Shown here in pieces: positions 48,690 through 58,670 of a stretch of 64,000 bases of DNA. Each line of letters opens with the position of its first letter. Position 1 is the first letter of the stretch. Source of the DNA: Facklamia hominis CCUG 36813 (GTDB lineage Bacteria > Bacillota > Bacilli > Lactobacillales > Aerococcaceae); contig NZ_JH932292.1 of NCBI RefSeq assembly GCF_000301035.1, positions 1,106,857 through 1,170,856 on the forward strand. The letters run 5' to 3'. The position numbers and the translations under genes are program-made. Below the pieces are notes generated by a model. That model did not search any database and was not told the origin of the DNA. It saw only the letters and a list, made by a program, of their open reading frames with translations.

Positions 48690-49964
48690 CTAAAATGGGC
48701 TTGTTTCTTCTTCTTCCTCTGGAGACATTAAGGGATTCGCTTCCTCATTCGAAATCGCAGAATCTAATTTAACATCCACTTCCATTTCTTCTTTACCTCT
48801 ACGGATCTTTAATTTAATAGTATCTCCAACTTGATGTTGATAAAGAAGTTTACGCAAATCATTCGTCTTTTCAACTGCTTGACCGTCCACAGCTGTAATC
48901 AAATCATAAGCTTTAAGCCCTGCTTTATCAGCGGCACCACCACTAGCCACCTCGGTAATGAAAGCTCCATTAACATCCTCTTCATCCAATCCCATAACTT
49001 GAGCACGATAGTCCGGATGAACCACATCTAGACTCGTATAACTAATTCCTAAAGCCGGTCTAACTACCTGTCCCTTTGATTCCAACTGAGAAATGATATC
49101 AACAACATCGGACGAAGGAATCGCAAAGCCCATTCCCTCAACCCCAACTTTAGCTAATTTACTAGAATTAATTCCAATTAATTGGCCTGCAGAATTAATC
49201 AAAGCTCCTCCAGAATTTCCTGAATTAATGGCAGCATCCGTCTGTAATAAATTCATGTCCCAATCCGCTTGATGATCACCGTTGGTATCAACCGGCACAG
49301 AACGATTAACCCCTGAAATAATTCCCTTGGTCACCGATGACGCAAATTCCTTACCCATAGGAGATCCAATCGCAATTGCTGTTTGGCCCACCTGTATTTT
49401 GTTAGAATCGGCAAACTCTAAGGCCTTTGTCGCTACCGAAGCATCAATCGTTAATACTGCTAAATCTGATAAATTATCGCTACCAACTAAAGTTCCCTCC
49501 ACAGTTTGACCATTCTTTAATTGAACATTTAATCCATCTGCTCCATCCACTACATGATGATTTGTCACGATATAGGCCTTACCGTCTTCAATCTTATAAA
49601 TCACGCCTGAACCCTCCGCAACTAGCTGAAGGTCTTTTTCTTTTTGGTCAGGCATAAAGTACTGATGAGACTGAAAACCAGAAAAAGGACTCATACCAGA
49701 ATACTGACTCACCTTTTGCATATTTCCAATTGATACAACCGCCTCAGAAGCAGTCTTAACTGTTTCAACAATTTTACTTTCTTCATCGGTCAACTTGGCA
49801 GGATCATTTACTTGCACAGTATTCGTGCCATTTTCTTGTGAAAAAATCGCTTGCTGATGAATGACACCCGTAGCTAATAAGAAAGCCAAGGCCGTCCCAC
49901 TAACTCCCGTAAAGATTTTACGCCATAACAGAGTCTTCATTTCTTCATCTTTTTTTAATTCCAT
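48690..49964 (-). CDS. htrA: Serine protease HtrA (DegP/trypsin-like, PDZ)
   Basis: Membrane-anchored surface quality-control protease of 424 residues. One N-terminal membrane segment (GVSGTALAFLLATGVIHQQ), then the trypsin-like domain with the triad His in TNHHVVDGA, Asp in SDLAVLTI and Ser in GNSGGALIN, then one PDZ domain from about residue 305 (ALGISYTSLDVV ... GGAADKAGLKAYDLITAVDGQAV) and an acidic tail (SPEEEEETSPF). AAAGGAAG precedes the ATG. It follows walJ with an extended -10 promoter and a hairpin between, so it can be transcribed with or apart from the wal genes. Confidence 0.96.
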   Translation of the reverse strand: MELKKDEEMKTLLWRKIFTGVSGTALAFLLATGVIHQQAIFSQENGTNTVQVNDPAKLTDEESKIVETVKTASEAVVSIGNMQKVSQYSGMSPFSGFQSHQYFMPDQKEKDLQLVAEGSGVIYKIEDGKAYIVTNHHVVDGADGLNVQLKNGQTVEGTLVGSDNLSDLAVLTIDASVATKALEFADSNKIQVGQTAIAIGSPMGKEFASSVTKGIISGVNRSVPVDTNGDHQADWDMNLLQTDAAINSGNSGGALINSAGQLIGINSSKLAKVGVEGMGFAIPSSDVVDIISQLESKGQVVRPALGISYTSLDVVHPDYRAQVMGLDEEDVNGAFITEVASGGAADKAGLKAYDLITAVDGQAVEKTNDLRKLLYQHQVGDTIKLKIRRGKEEMEVDVKLDSAISNEEANPLMSPEEEEETSPF

Positions 49965-49999
49965 CTTATTGACTTCCTTTCCTTAACTTTACAATAGAG

Positions 50000-50005
50000 A
50001 GTATA
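50000..50005 (-). promoter_or_regulatory. Extended -10 of the htrA promoter
   Basis: Minus strand TGCTATACT: -10 TATACT with TG one base upstream, 36 bases before the htrA ATG. The -35 is weak. Confidence 0.5.
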
Positions 50006-50066
50006 GCATCTGCTTATTAAGAAAGTATGAAATATCCACGCCAAAATTGCTACAAAATAACTAAAG

Positions 50067-50103
50067 AAAGCGAAATTTCATTGAAATAATGAATTTTCGC
50101 TTT
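50067..50103 (-). terminator. Hairpin after walJ
   Basis: 16-base arms (50067-50082 and 50088-50103; AAAGCGAAATTTCATT and partner) pair with a single mismatch around a 5-base loop. The U-run after it is weak (CTTTAG), so read-through to htrA is plausible. Confidence 0.6.
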
Positions 50104-50110
50104 AGTTTGA

Positions 50111-50983
50111 TTATAATATTTGAATTTTAGTGGCAGATTCAGGGTCCGTCATAAATAATGTCAGATCCTTTTGTGTATCGATATCATATTGGTGAAGAAT
50201 CCTTTCCATACTGGCCAACGCTAATTCTTTTCGATTATTTTCTTTGCTCAGATGGCCTAAATAAACAGACTTTGTACTTGAACCCATCATATTTTTAATA
50301 GCCAACGCACCGTCTTCATTCGATAGATGCCCTCGATCGCTTAAAATGCGCTGCTTTAAATGCCAAGGATACGCTCCGTAACGTAACAGTTCAATCTCAT
50401 GATTGGATTCAATTAAATAAGCATCCGCATTAGATAGCTGACTTCTTAAAGCTTCAGATACATAGCCTGTATCTGTTAGCATAGCAAACTGTTTCTTGCC
50501 CTTTTGAAAGGCATAAAACTGAGGGCGCGCTGCGTCATGGCTTACTTCATAGGTTAATATATCGATATCCTTAAAAGAAATCATTTGATTAGGAGGAATA
50601 ATTTTTTTATTAGCTGGATCGATCTGACCGATCATCCCTTCCATTGCTAACCACGTTTCCGCATTTGCATAAATAGGTAGATTATATCGTCGAGATAAGA
50701 CTCCCACGCCATGAATATGATCTTTGTGTTCATGTGTTACTAAAATCCCATCCAATTGTCGAATATCTCTATGAATACTTTTAAACAGCATTTCAATCTT
50801 TTTACCAGATAGTCCAGCATCCACCAGTAAACGACACTGCTTACTTTCTATATAGGCACAATTACCACTCGATCCAGATGCTAATATTGAAAAGGCTAGA
50901 CTGTCTGACTGAGTCATATCTGTCAAAATATCTTCTGGTGGAGCATATAATTGTTGCAATAAAGAAGTTTTATTAAATACCAT
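50111..50983 (-). CDS. walJ: WalJ/VicX metallo-beta-lactamase fold hydrolase
   Basis: A 290-residue MBL-fold protein of the wal operon (YycJ, VicX). It shows the family start FSILASGSSGNCAYIES, the zinc motif THEHKDHIHG and the later YLIESNHE and GHLSNEDG blocks, which include further metal ligands. It is probably a nuclease of the 5'-3' exo type; the link to cell-wall control is only genetic. I use the ATG at 50983; a TTG two codons upstream has a closer GAGGTG, and an internal ATG at 50917 begins nearer the usual N-terminus, so the start is not settled. It follows the DUF2207 gene by 33 bases. Confidence 0.93.
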   Translation of the reverse strand: MVFNKTSLLQQLYAPPEDILTDMTQSDSLAFSILASGSSGNCAYIESKQCRLLVDAGLSGKKIEMLFKSIHRDIRQLDGILVTHEHKDHIHGVGVLSRRYNLPIYANAETWLAMEGMIGQIDPANKKIIPPNQMISFKDIDILTYEVSHDAARPQFYAFQKGKKQFAMLTDTGYVSEALRSQLSNADAYLIESNHEIELLRYGAYPWHLKQRILSDRGHLSNEDGALAIKNMMGSSTKSVYLGHLSKENNRKELALASMERILHQYDIDTQKDLTLFMTDPESATKIQIL

Positions 50984-51016
50984 TGTCAAAACTACACCTC
51001 ATTATAACTATCCCAT

Positions 51017-52873
51017 TTAAAAAGCTTTAAAATATTCAAACTGATCTATATATTCTTTTAAAGCAGGTATAAAAATTCCCGAAAGACTATCTGGAACACG
51101 ATAAAGGTCGCCATTCAAACTATCGCCTTCCTCTTCTAATTGACTCAAGTTAAACTGACGAGTAAATGCTTTTTGTATTTGAGCCATCTTATTTAAACTA
51201 ATTGCATAGGCGATATTTCTCTCCCACACTGCTAGATCTCCATAAGCAGACAATTGGTAATGACTAGCTTGGTTCAAAAATTGTCCATATGAACGCCAAA
51301 CTGATGCTCGACGTTCTTCAAGGTCTGTCGCAAAGGATCGCCGATAAACCAAGTATACTAGAAAACATAGTGCCATCCAATGTAAGATAAGAAGCACAAT
51401 GGCTGCTGCAATTAGACCGTCTAAGGCATTTGCTAGCATAAATCCGATCGCCTTTACAGCACAAAAGAGACTAATAACAAACACGATTCCTATCATCAAA
51501 AATAATCGCTGCTTAATTCGACGATTTCGAGGTTTAGGTTGGTAAGATTTTAATTGAAGATTATTTTTAAATTTCTTCCAAGATTGTTTCTTGCTCTCTT
51601 TTAGGCTTGCATCCTGCTGAAAAAGATATAACAGCTGTTCTAAAGTCACTGTTTCTTTATCCTTCAAAGTAACTAAATCATAGGCCGTTTTTTCAAAAGA
51701 TGTTAGAGCCTGTAAAGATAGGTTATAAGGCGATTTAGTGAATGCAAGGGTATAACCCGTTCGATTTTTTGAAAATGTCCGCTTACTCAATCGAACTGGC
51801 AAAATTTTTAAATAGCCTTTACTCCCTAGACTCAGCAAACAGGCTGCTAAGTCATTACTATCGATTTCCTGATAAAAAACACTTTTCTTTACCAAACTAG
51901 GCACAATCTCTTCTGGGGGAAATGGAATAAAGTTTGTTTTTTCCCCATTCGAGTGGGTTGATAGATGGCTAAATTGATACACATAATAAGCTAAACCCAA
52001 GCTAGGAAGAAGTGGTAAAGCAAGCAAAGCTAACACATAAAAGAACTTTTGACGGTTTTGCGAACGTAATCGTGCTTGTTCTTGCCGAGTCCAAGCACTC
52101 TCCTGTTGGTCAATGGTATCCATCATCATTTGGTCCACTTGATTTGGATTCGACGGAAACAAATCTAAAGGCATGGCTACGTGTATCTTTAAATCCGACT
52201 TTGCACTTCGATCCTTAATAACATTAACATGAATACTATAGGAATCCTGATTCTCAGTTTTTCGAAGCTGATTAGCTTGGCCATACGTCCAAACCTTAAT
52301 CTTGGGTGATGAGTTTTGGCTTTTGGGTAATTCTAAAGTTAATTCTGCATGACTATCTGGCTCTGTTGATAAAAGAGGCCAACTTCCTTCATAAAAAGAA
52401 AGATCTAGATAATTAGCCACTTGCTGATCTAATTGATAATCCACTACTATTGTTTCAATCGCTTGATTAGGGTCCAATGTGACTTGTAACCCCACATGAT
52501 CATCCTCTGATTTAACGAAAAAAGAATTAATAGTTCCGCTTGCCGTCTCTGTTAGTGGAAGGAGTCGATGATCCGCCTGATAGACAACCCCGACGGAATA
52601 AGAAGCAAACTTCGCCCCCTGTGTTCGTATTGGAAGCTTTATTTTTTGCAAAGAGGCTCCTTTATAATCCGCCTCTATATGAACAAAAATACGTCCTGTA
52701 TCTTCCAACCGTGCATAAATTGTTTCATTCGTTGAAATACCCTTTTGTGCTTCCTCAGCATAAACAGGAATAGTCATGATAAAGCTCATCCCTATCCCGA
52801 TGAATACACTAAATAAAGCCACTAATTTGAACCAGTAATTTTTTTTATTTTTGGCTACACCCACATAGTCCAT
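51017..52873 (-). CDS. DUF2207-type membrane protein inserted in the wal operon
   Basis: A 618-residue membrane protein with a signal peptide or first TM at residues 17-38, a long extracellular domain (about 40-275) that is beta-rich, one TM at about 280-300 (FYVLALLALPLLPSLGLAYYVY), a cytoplasmic part with FPPEEIVPSLVKK and DLAACLLSLGSKGYLKI, and two further TMs near 460-515, then a cytoplasmic C-terminal domain. The motif PPxxxxPSLVxxxxxxxxxxxDLAACLLSLGxxGYL is typical of DUF2207 proteins. The start at 52873 is chosen because AAAAGG lies 8 bases before it. It lies between walI (51 bases upstream) and walJ (33 bases downstream), all on one strand, so it is probably co-transcribed with the WalRK system. 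Confidence 0.8.
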   Translation of the reverse strand: MDYVGVAKNKKNYWFKLVALFSVFIGIGMSFIMTIPVYAEEAQKGISTNETIYARLEDTGRIFVHIEADYKGASLQKIKLPIRTQGAKFASYSVGVVYQADHRLLPLTETASGTINSFFVKSEDDHVGLQVTLDPNQAIETIVVDYQLDQQVANYLDLSFYEGSWPLLSTEPDSHAELTLELPKSQNSSPKIKVWTYGQANQLRKTENQDSYSIHVNVIKDRSAKSDLKIHVAMPLDLFPSNPNQVDQMMMDTIDQQESAWTRQEQARLRSQNRQKFFYVLALLALPLLPSLGLAYYVYQFSHLSTHSNGEKTNFIPFPPEEIVPSLVKKSVFYQEIDSNDLAACLLSLGSKGYLKILPVRLSKRTFSKNRTGYTLAFTKSPYNLSLQALTSFEKTAYDLVTLKDKETVTLEQLLYLFQQDASLKESKKQSWKKFKNNLQLKSYQPKPRNRRIKQRLFLMIGIVFVISLFCAVKAIGFMLANALDGLIAAAIVLLILHWMALCFLVYLVYRRSFATDLEERRASVWRSYGQFLNQASHYQLSAYGDLAVWERNIAYAISLNKMAQIQKAFTRQFNLSQLEEEGDSLNGDLYRVPDSLSGIFIPALKEYIDQFEYFKAF

Positions 52874-52923
52874 CATTTTCATCCTTTTATGTTCAATTTT
52901 CATTTTTAGAAGATACATCATTA

Positions 52924-53808
52924 TTAATTACTTGTTAGCGATTTGACCTCAACCACTTTCCCCCTTAACGCATCTACCAGAATCGACTGCGTTTGACTAC
53001 TTTCTCGTCTAAAATAGATGATCTCCCAGGCAGGGGTATATATCTTAAAGTTTTGCGTATTAACTGATTGATAATACGACAATGACATGGATATGATCGT
53101 TGAATCATTGGGTAAAGTCGTATCAATCCTATTTTGAATAACCTCCAAAGCTTCGTGAGAAGAGATCAAACGTTTTGGTGCCTCCAAAACGCGTGGGTTT
53201 GCTTGAAAACTTTGAATATAGGATTGCAGCCGATAGTCATCATCTAACAAAAGTCGCAACTCTGCTGTTCCATCCGAAATTGGGATCACTTGATTATCGG
53301 AATTTTCAGTCGATAAATCGACCACCATTCGAACACTAATCATATTATCCTGCGGTGAATACCAATGATTCAAATACTTAGCTCCTTGGATAAAATACTT
53401 AGGATTTGACAAAATATGTTCCCAAATCCAAGTAAAATCTTTTTGACTTAGAATTTTATTATCTTCTCCTAGAGAAATATCCAAATCTAAGGGATGCGTA
53501 AACTGACTTGTTAAAACACCTTCAGGAGTCAATGAAAAGCTTTGGTTTTCTAACTGTTCACTAGCTTCTTTTAATTCATCGTTACTATCTACCTTAATAA
53601 TTGGCAACTCAGGATGTTCGTCATTAATATGAACTCTTTCGCTCAAAACGATCCCTCTTGAACGAATTTCTTGCAAAGTATTCACCTGAGCTGTCGCATT
53701 ATGCGAAGTTTGATTAAAGGGACTTTTTTCTGAAAGCAGATAAAACAGATAAATATCAAACATCACAAAAAATACCAATAATAAAATTTGAATCCGTTTA
53801 AAGTCCAT
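52924..53808 (-). CDS. walI: WalI (YycI), regulatory protein of the WalRK system
   Basis: A 294-residue protein with a single N-terminal membrane segment (RIQILLLVFFVMFDIYLFYLL) and an extracellular YycI domain. With WalH it binds the WalK kinase in the membrane and modulates its activity. The tail IYTPAWEIIYFRRESSQTQSILVDALRGKVVEV is characteristic of YycH/YycI proteins. The start at 53808 is preferred because AAAGGAAGG precedes it; the frame opens six codons earlier. It follows walH by 19 bases. Confidence 0.9.
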   Translation of the reverse strand: MDFKRIQILLLVFFVMFDIYLFYLLSEKSPFNQTSHNATAQVNTLQEIRSRGIVLSERVHINDEHPELPIIKVDSNDELKEASEQLENQSFSLTPEGVLTSQFTHPLDLDISLGEDNKILSQKDFTWIWEHILSNPKYFIQGAKYLNHWYSPQDNMISVRMVVDLSTENSDNQVIPISDGTAELRLLLDDDYRLQSYIQSFQANPRVLEAPKRLISSHEALEVIQNRIDTTLPNDSTIISMSLSYYQSVNTQNFKIYTPAWEIIYFRRESSQTQSILVDALRGKVVEVKSLTSN

Positions 53809-53827
53809 CTGTTTCCTTCCTTTCAAT

Positions 53828-55243
53828 TCAGTTTACCGAATCTGTCTCACTCGGTTTTTTAGCTAAATCCTCACGAACAAAGCCATTTTTAATTTGATCA
53901 ATCGAATAGACCCTATTTCCAACGATAAAAAACCATTTCGGAACCAACTCAACCTTTTTGAAATTTTCCATATTCGCTTGCCATTCAAAGCCCAATACTA
54001 TTTGATTAAACTGTGAAAACTTTAATCCCGCTTTATCTAAAAGCGCCTGGATTTCCGCACCAGTTTCTATATCGACCGGTCGAGATTGGTCATCCACATT
54101 TACTCCTAAAGTTAATATAGGCAATTGAAGTTGATTTAAATTAATTCGCTTCACATGATTTGTTAACGAGATTTTTACTGCTCCGTAATCCACGTGATCT
54201 CCTTGAGGGAAAATAGGCAACCCTCCTAAATAACGTCGATATACGATTTGATGTTGATTTTCACTAAAAACACGTAACCCTTGCCGCCAATACTCAAAAT
54301 TCTTCAAAACCTTTAAACTCTCTTTTATTTTTGTTTCCAAATTAATATCATACAAATCTTTTTGAGTCATTTGATTATTATAATTCTCATTTTGAGACAT
54401 AATCAGAATATTGGTATTGTCATCAATCATCAAGTTTTTATTGTAATTATGGTATAAACGCGTATGCTCTTCTTGAGATTCGGTAATGTCAAAGTTCTCT
54501 CCCTTAAACACTGGGTTAATGAATAAATTTTCTGGAATTTTTTCCAATGTATAAACCTGACTAGGAGAGGTTAAATGCTGTTTAGGTAAATAAACACTAT
54601 CACGATTAATTGCGTATTCGTCAACCATAACCGCTTGATCTAAAGTCTTGTCGATGCGCCTTAAAAATTCATCGCTCATTTTTTGAGGATCATATTTGCC
54701 TTCCAGATAAGCCTTATTAATTGAATCGACTAAATATACCTTATGGTCTTTACCACGACTCAAAACAATCCGATTGATAGCAAATTGGTGGTTGGTGTCT
54801 ATAGGGATTTTAACCCAATTTGCAAAAAAGGCTAACGGCATTTTGTTTGGAAAGATAAATTGAACATGATTTTTACTCAAATGTTCGTTCAACTCAATTG
54901 CATCAATTCGAGCTTGCTTTTGAGTAATTTCCACAAAGGGCTGATTGAAAACATCTTTTAATAGCTCTTCTAATATATGTTGTGGCAACCAGTATAGTTG
55001 ACCTTCTTGGTTGACTATAATCTGACAAGGGGCCAATACCTGATCCATGGTCGGCTCCACTGTGCGATAATAGTTTGTTTCCGACGGATGATTTTCATCA
55101 ATAAGCTTGGTTTGTTGATCAATGTTGGTAAATTGTTGATACAAATTGTAAAGAGCCCTCGCATCAATAAGTAAATAGGTTAATAATAAATTGAGAATAA
55201 AGCATATAACTAGAAAGAAACTAATCCAGGATTTGTTTTTCAT
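53828..55243 (-). CDS. walH: WalH (YycH), regulatory protein of the WalRK system
   Basis: A 471-residue protein with one N-terminal membrane segment (SWISFFLVICFILNLLLTYLLI) and a large extracellular domain with two YycH-type subdomains. It controls WalK autokinase activity together with WalI. The end of the sequence, KKVELVPKWFFIVGNRVYSIDQI, is typical. The ATG at 55243 overlaps the walK stop codon (ATGA), and GGGAGG lies 8 bases upstream of it, so its translation is coupled to walK. Confidence 0.9.
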   Translation of the reverse strand: MKNKSWISFFLVICFILNLLLTYLLIDARALYNLYQQFTNIDQQTKLIDENHPSETNYYRTVEPTMDQVLAPCQIIVNQEGQLYWLPQHILEELLKDVFNQPFVEITQKQARIDAIELNEHLSKNHVQFIFPNKMPLAFFANWVKIPIDTNHQFAINRIVLSRGKDHKVYLVDSINKAYLEGKYDPQKMSDEFLRRIDKTLDQAVMVDEYAINRDSVYLPKQHLTSPSQVYTLEKIPENLFINPVFKGENFDITESQEEHTRLYHNYNKNLMIDDNTNILIMSQNENYNNQMTQKDLYDINLETKIKESLKVLKNFEYWRQGLRVFSENQHQIVYRRYLGGLPIFPQGDHVDYGAVKISLTNHVKRINLNQLQLPILTLGVNVDDQSRPVDIETGAEIQALLDKAGLKFSQFNQIVLGFEWQANMENFKKVELVPKWFFIVGNRVYSIDQIKNGFVREDLAKKPSETDSVN

Positions 55244-57096
55244 ACCATATCCTCCCAATCATCATCGATCGTTATATCATTATAGGGAAGTGCAAATGAG
55301 AAAGTTGATCCTTTATTCTCTTCACTCTCAACCCAGATGCGGCCACCATGCAGTTCGATAACCTCCTTGGAAATTGCTAACCCAAGACCTGTTCCGCCTT
55401 GTTGGCGCGATCGAGCTTTATCTACTCGATAGAAGCGATCAAACACATACGGTAGGTCCTTCTGTGCAATCCCCATTCCCTGATCAGTGACACTTAAGAT
55501 GACAAAATCCCGATCATCTGCGAGTGTAACAGTAATTTTTCCCCCTTCTGGCGAATATTTCATGGCATTGTTCATAAGATTATCAACCACTTGGGTGATT
55601 CGATCTTGATCGATTTCTACATAGATCTGTTTAGGCGTAAATTGCCGAACAATCTGATACTTATTCTTTTGGGGAGCACTGTCAAGTGTAAACTCTACTC
55701 GGTCAAGAATATAGTTGAGCAAGGGCTTCAAATCGACAAATTCATAATTCAACTTGATCTGTCCGCCATCCATCTTCGACAGATCCAATAAGTTTCCAAT
55801 CATTCGAATCATACGATTACTCTCAGACTGAATCACTTCTAAAAACTCCGGTGCAATAGTAGCATCTTTCCAAGCCCCATCCACTAATGCTTCTGAATAA
55901 GACTTGATCGATGTCAATGGAGTCCGCAATTCATGGGAAACGTTCGAAACGAAGTCACGGCGCTCTTGCTCATTCTTCTCTTGTTCCGTAACATCTTGAA
56001 CTACACAAACTAACCCTGTCACAAAGCCCGTTTCACGACGAATAATGGAAAATTCGCATTTTAAAATTGAAGTCTGTTCTTCGATAGTCTTATATACGAG
56101 TACTTCATGATCTTTTTTTAAGAATTGTGTCAATTTATAGTCCTGATCGATACCGAGAATCTTTAAAATCGGTTGACCGATCGCTTCATTTTGATACAAA
56201 TTCAACAAACGCAAAGCCCGTTCATTAACCAACAATATATTTCCTCGTCGATCCGTTCCAATCACACCATCCGTCATATGACGTAGAACCCCATCTAAGC
56301 GTTGTTTTTCAGATTCAATAGACTCTTGACCATCGCGTACACGGACGGCTAACTCATTAATGGTCATAGCTAATTCACCAAGTTCATCCTGTCCATAAAC
56401 TTGAGCTGGAAAGTCATATACTCCTTCAGAAATTCTCACCGCTTGCTGACGCATATTTTCAATGGGAGTTGTAATCCCCTGGGAAAGTACAAAGGACAAG
56501 ACAAAGCCAGCTACAATCGCAATTAAAATAGCCCTTAAAAAGAGCTCTGTAATATCTTGTCGTTGCTCATTAAGACGATCCATCTCTGCTTGCACATAAA
56601 TTACCCCTAGTAAACGCCCCTCTCCGTCGTCCTTCGACAACAGTGGTTTTACCAAGGTATAAGGTCGATGTAAACTAATAAATTGATCATCCTCAATTGA
56701 CCGACGGTTAATCAGGACATTTCTAACCATTTCATCATTCGTTCGTGTTCCAACAGCGACTCTTTCTGCTAAGTCATTACTAGCTAAAAGATAATCTTGC
56801 GAATTGATGATCTGAATTTTTGTAGGGTAAGTTGAATTGAAAGAATCCAGCGCCTGATTCAAGCGCTGGTTTTTTTGACCTGTAGAGAGATCTTCGGTTT
56901 GTAGGATAGGTACAACATTCGAAGAAAGGAAATCTACCTGAGTATTTATTTGTTCTTTCATTGTAGCAACCGTTTGAGTTTCCAATTGTTCAATAAAATA
57001 GATGGAAATAAATTGAAAAACAATGAATAAAATAACCACAAATAAGAATGGAATCTTAACATAAATCGATTGTAAAGCTGAAAAAGATCGCTTCAT
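55240..57096 (-). CDS. walK: Sensor histidine kinase WalK (VicK)
   Basis: The only widely essential sensor kinase of Gram-positive cocci and bacilli; it matches wall hydrolase activity to growth. Order of the 618 residues: TM1 (12-32), extracellular Cache-like domain (about 35-180), TM2 (about 185-205, LFLRAILIAIVAGFVLSFVL), HAMP (about 207-260), PAS (265-370), HisKA with the phosphorylated His in FVSNVSHELRTPLTS and HATPase_c with NLMNNAMKYS and the G-boxes DQGMGI and GGTGLGLAIS. It has two TMs and thus a real extracellular sensor, unlike the one-TM VicK of streptococci. It lies 10 bases after walR. Confidence 0.96.
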   Translation of the reverse strand: MKRSFSALQSIYVKIPFLFVVILFIVFQFISIYFIEQLETQTVATMKEQINTQVDFLSSNVVPILQTEDLSTGQKNQRLNQALDSFNSTYPTKIQIINSQDYLLASNDLAERVAVGTRTNDEMVRNVLINRRSIEDDQFISLHRPYTLVKPLLSKDDGEGRLLGVIYVQAEMDRLNEQRQDITELFLRAILIAIVAGFVLSFVLSQGITTPIENMRQQAVRISEGVYDFPAQVYGQDELGELAMTINELAVRVRDGQESIESEKQRLDGVLRHMTDGVIGTDRRGNILLVNERALRLLNLYQNEAIGQPILKILGIDQDYKLTQFLKKDHEVLVYKTIEEQTSILKCEFSIIRRETGFVTGLVCVVQDVTEQEKNEQERRDFVSNVSHELRTPLTSIKSYSEALVDGAWKDATIAPEFLEVIQSESNRMIRMIGNLLDLSKMDGGQIKLNYEFVDLKPLLNYILDRVEFTLDSAPQKNKYQIVRQFTPKQIYVEIDQDRITQVVDNLMNNAMKYSPEGGKITVTLADDRDFVILSVTDQGMGIAQKDLPYVFDRFYRVDKARSRQQGGTGLGLAISKEVIELHGGRIWVESEENKGSTFSFALPYNDITIDDDWEDMV

Positions 57097-57106
57097 AGAA
57101 GATCCC

Positions 57107-57811
57107 CTATTCTTGATCTGGATTCTTTAGAAAATATCCCACTCCACGACGGGTAATTATATAACCAGGGTGACCAGGTGTATCTTCCACTTTTTCTCTT
57201 AAGCGACGAATAGTTACATCCACCGTTCGAACATCGCCAAAATAATCATATCCCCATACAGTCTCTAATAAATGTTCGCGAGTCATCACTTGGCCAACAT
57301 GTTTAGCTAGATAGCTCAGCAATTCAAACTCACGATGTGTCAAATCAATCTCTTCGCCTCGTTTAGACACCGTATAAGCATCCTGATGAATAACAATATC
57401 ACCGACTTCAATATCGCGGTTTTGATCCAAGCTATTTTCTTCTTCCTGTACTGTATTTCTTCGAAGATTGGCTTTGACGCGTGCGATTAATTCACGATTA
57501 GAGAAGGGTTTAGTGACATAGTCATCTGCTCCCAACTCTAAGCCCAACACCTTATCGATTTCAGAATCTTTGGCCGTCAGCATAATAATAGGTACAGAGG
57601 ATGTTTTTCGAATTTCACGACATACTTCTAACCCTTCAATTTTTGGTAGCATTAAATCTAATATAATTAAATCTGGTCCTACTTTAGTAAATTTTTCCAA
57701 GGCTTCTTCGCCATCAAAAGCTGTTTCAACATCAAAACCTTCATTTTTTAGATTAAAAGAAATAATATCAGAAATTGGTTTTTCATCATCTACAACCAAA
57801 ATTCGCTTCAT
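57107..57811 (-). CDS. walR: Response regulator WalR (VicR)
   Basis: A 234-residue OmpR-type response regulator that controls autolysins and wall genes. The receiver domain has the acidic pair in VVDDEKPI, the phosphorylated Asp in LIILDLMLP (about residue 53), Thr in MLTAKD and Lys in [11 protein letters not shown]. The C-terminal winged helix has [53 protein letters not shown], nearly invariant in WalR. The start at 57811 is chosen for AAAGGAGAG upstream; the frame opens ten codons earlier without a ribosome site. Confidence 0.97.
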   Translation of the reverse strand: MKRILVVDDEKPISDIISFNLKNEGFDVETAFDGEEALEKFTKVGPDLIILDLMLPKIEGLEVCREIRKTSSVPIIMLTAKDSEIDKVLGLELGADDYVTKPFSNRELIARVKANLRRNTVQEEENSLDQNRDIEVGDIVIHQDAYTVSKRGEEIDLTHREFELLSYLAKHVGQVMTREHLLETVWGYDYFGDVRTVDVTIRRLREKVEDTPGHPGYIITRRGVGYFLKNPDQE

Positions 57812-57915
57812 ATTGCTCTCTCCTTTGTTACCCCTATACACGGGGATCGATTAAAAAGCAAAACTCCCTATATTCAGTATAAATCCTTATTAAACAACGA
57901 TTCTCTAATAACACT

Positions 57916-57943
57916 ATTATACCGATACTAAGCTAATAGTCAA
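57916..57943 (-). promoter_or_regulatory. walR operon promoter
   Basis: Minus strand: -35 TTGACT at 57938-57943, 16-base spacer, -10 TATAAT at 57916-57921, with a leader of about 100 bases. Confidence 0.75.
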
Positions 57944-57956
57944 AATTCTGCAAAAT

Positions 57957-58649
57957 CTAATTTGGAATAAACTGATTAGTTGCCGACTCTTTTCGAATCA
58001 TTAGAAGCCCATCTCCCAAGGGCAATAAACACGATCGATGGTTTTTAGCATTCAAAACCAAGTCCAATAAATTATTTAAGCCCCGATGAATCTTTCGAAC
58101 CTTGCGTGGAACCGTCTCTTCCGCATCAAACACCATTCCCCCTTGAAAAATATCATCAATTAATAGGATTCCGCCCATATCCAGTAAATTCATACAATAA
58201 GGTAAAAATTCGACATATTTAGCTTTAGCTGAATCCATAAAAATTAAATCAAAGGGTCCCTCTAAATTAGGAAGAATGTCAGCTGCGTCCCCTTCTAACA
58301 AGGTAATTTTTTGTTTGAGTCCATTTTTCTCAAAATTCTTCTTAGCCCGTTCATACATTAATGGATAACGATCAATCGTAGTTAGATGACCACCATCTTG
58401 TAAATGTTGAGCCATCAAACTTGCCGAAAATCCGATAGCTGTTCCAATCTCTAAAATTGTTTGAGGTTGCCGCGCTGCACAAAGAAAATCGATAAATTTC
58501 GCTGTCTCATGAGGAATAATGGGTATCCCGGCTTGTCGAGCAAAATCTTCGATTTCTTTGACTCCTCCCGTAAAAGCTCTTTGATTCTCTCTTAAATAAT
58601 TCAATACTTTTTCCATCACCACAGGTCGATGCATCATTTCATTTAACAT
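57957..58649 (-). CDS. O-methyltransferase, TrmR (YrrM)-like
   Basis: A 230-residue class I methyltransferase with the AdoMet motif ILEIGTAIGFSASLMAQHL (residues 68-86), TIDRYP, LLEGDAADILP, the acidic metal-binding FDLIFMDSAK and a late LLIDDIFQGG. The sequence pattern fits bacterial catechol-O-methyltransferase-like proteins, and in Bacillus the closest named one, TrmR, methylates 5-hydroxyuridine at tRNA position 34. That assignment is by recognition only. GAGGAGG precedes the ATG. It lies upstream of walR on the same strand, 145 bases away, with walR's own promoter between. Confidence 0.85.
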   Translation of the reverse strand: MLNEMMHRPVVMEKVLNYLRENQRAFTGGVKEIEDFARQAGIPIIPHETAKFIDFLCAARQPQTILEIGTAIGFSASLMAQHLQDGGHLTTIDRYPLMYERAKKNFEKNGLKQKITLLEGDAADILPNLEGPFDLIFMDSAKAKYVEFLPYCMNLLDMGGILLIDDIFQGGMVFDAEETVPRKVRKIHRGLNNLLDLVLNAKNHRSCLLPLGDGLLMIRKESATNQFIPN

Positions 58650-58670
58650 GGCTTCCTCCTCATAAAAAAT

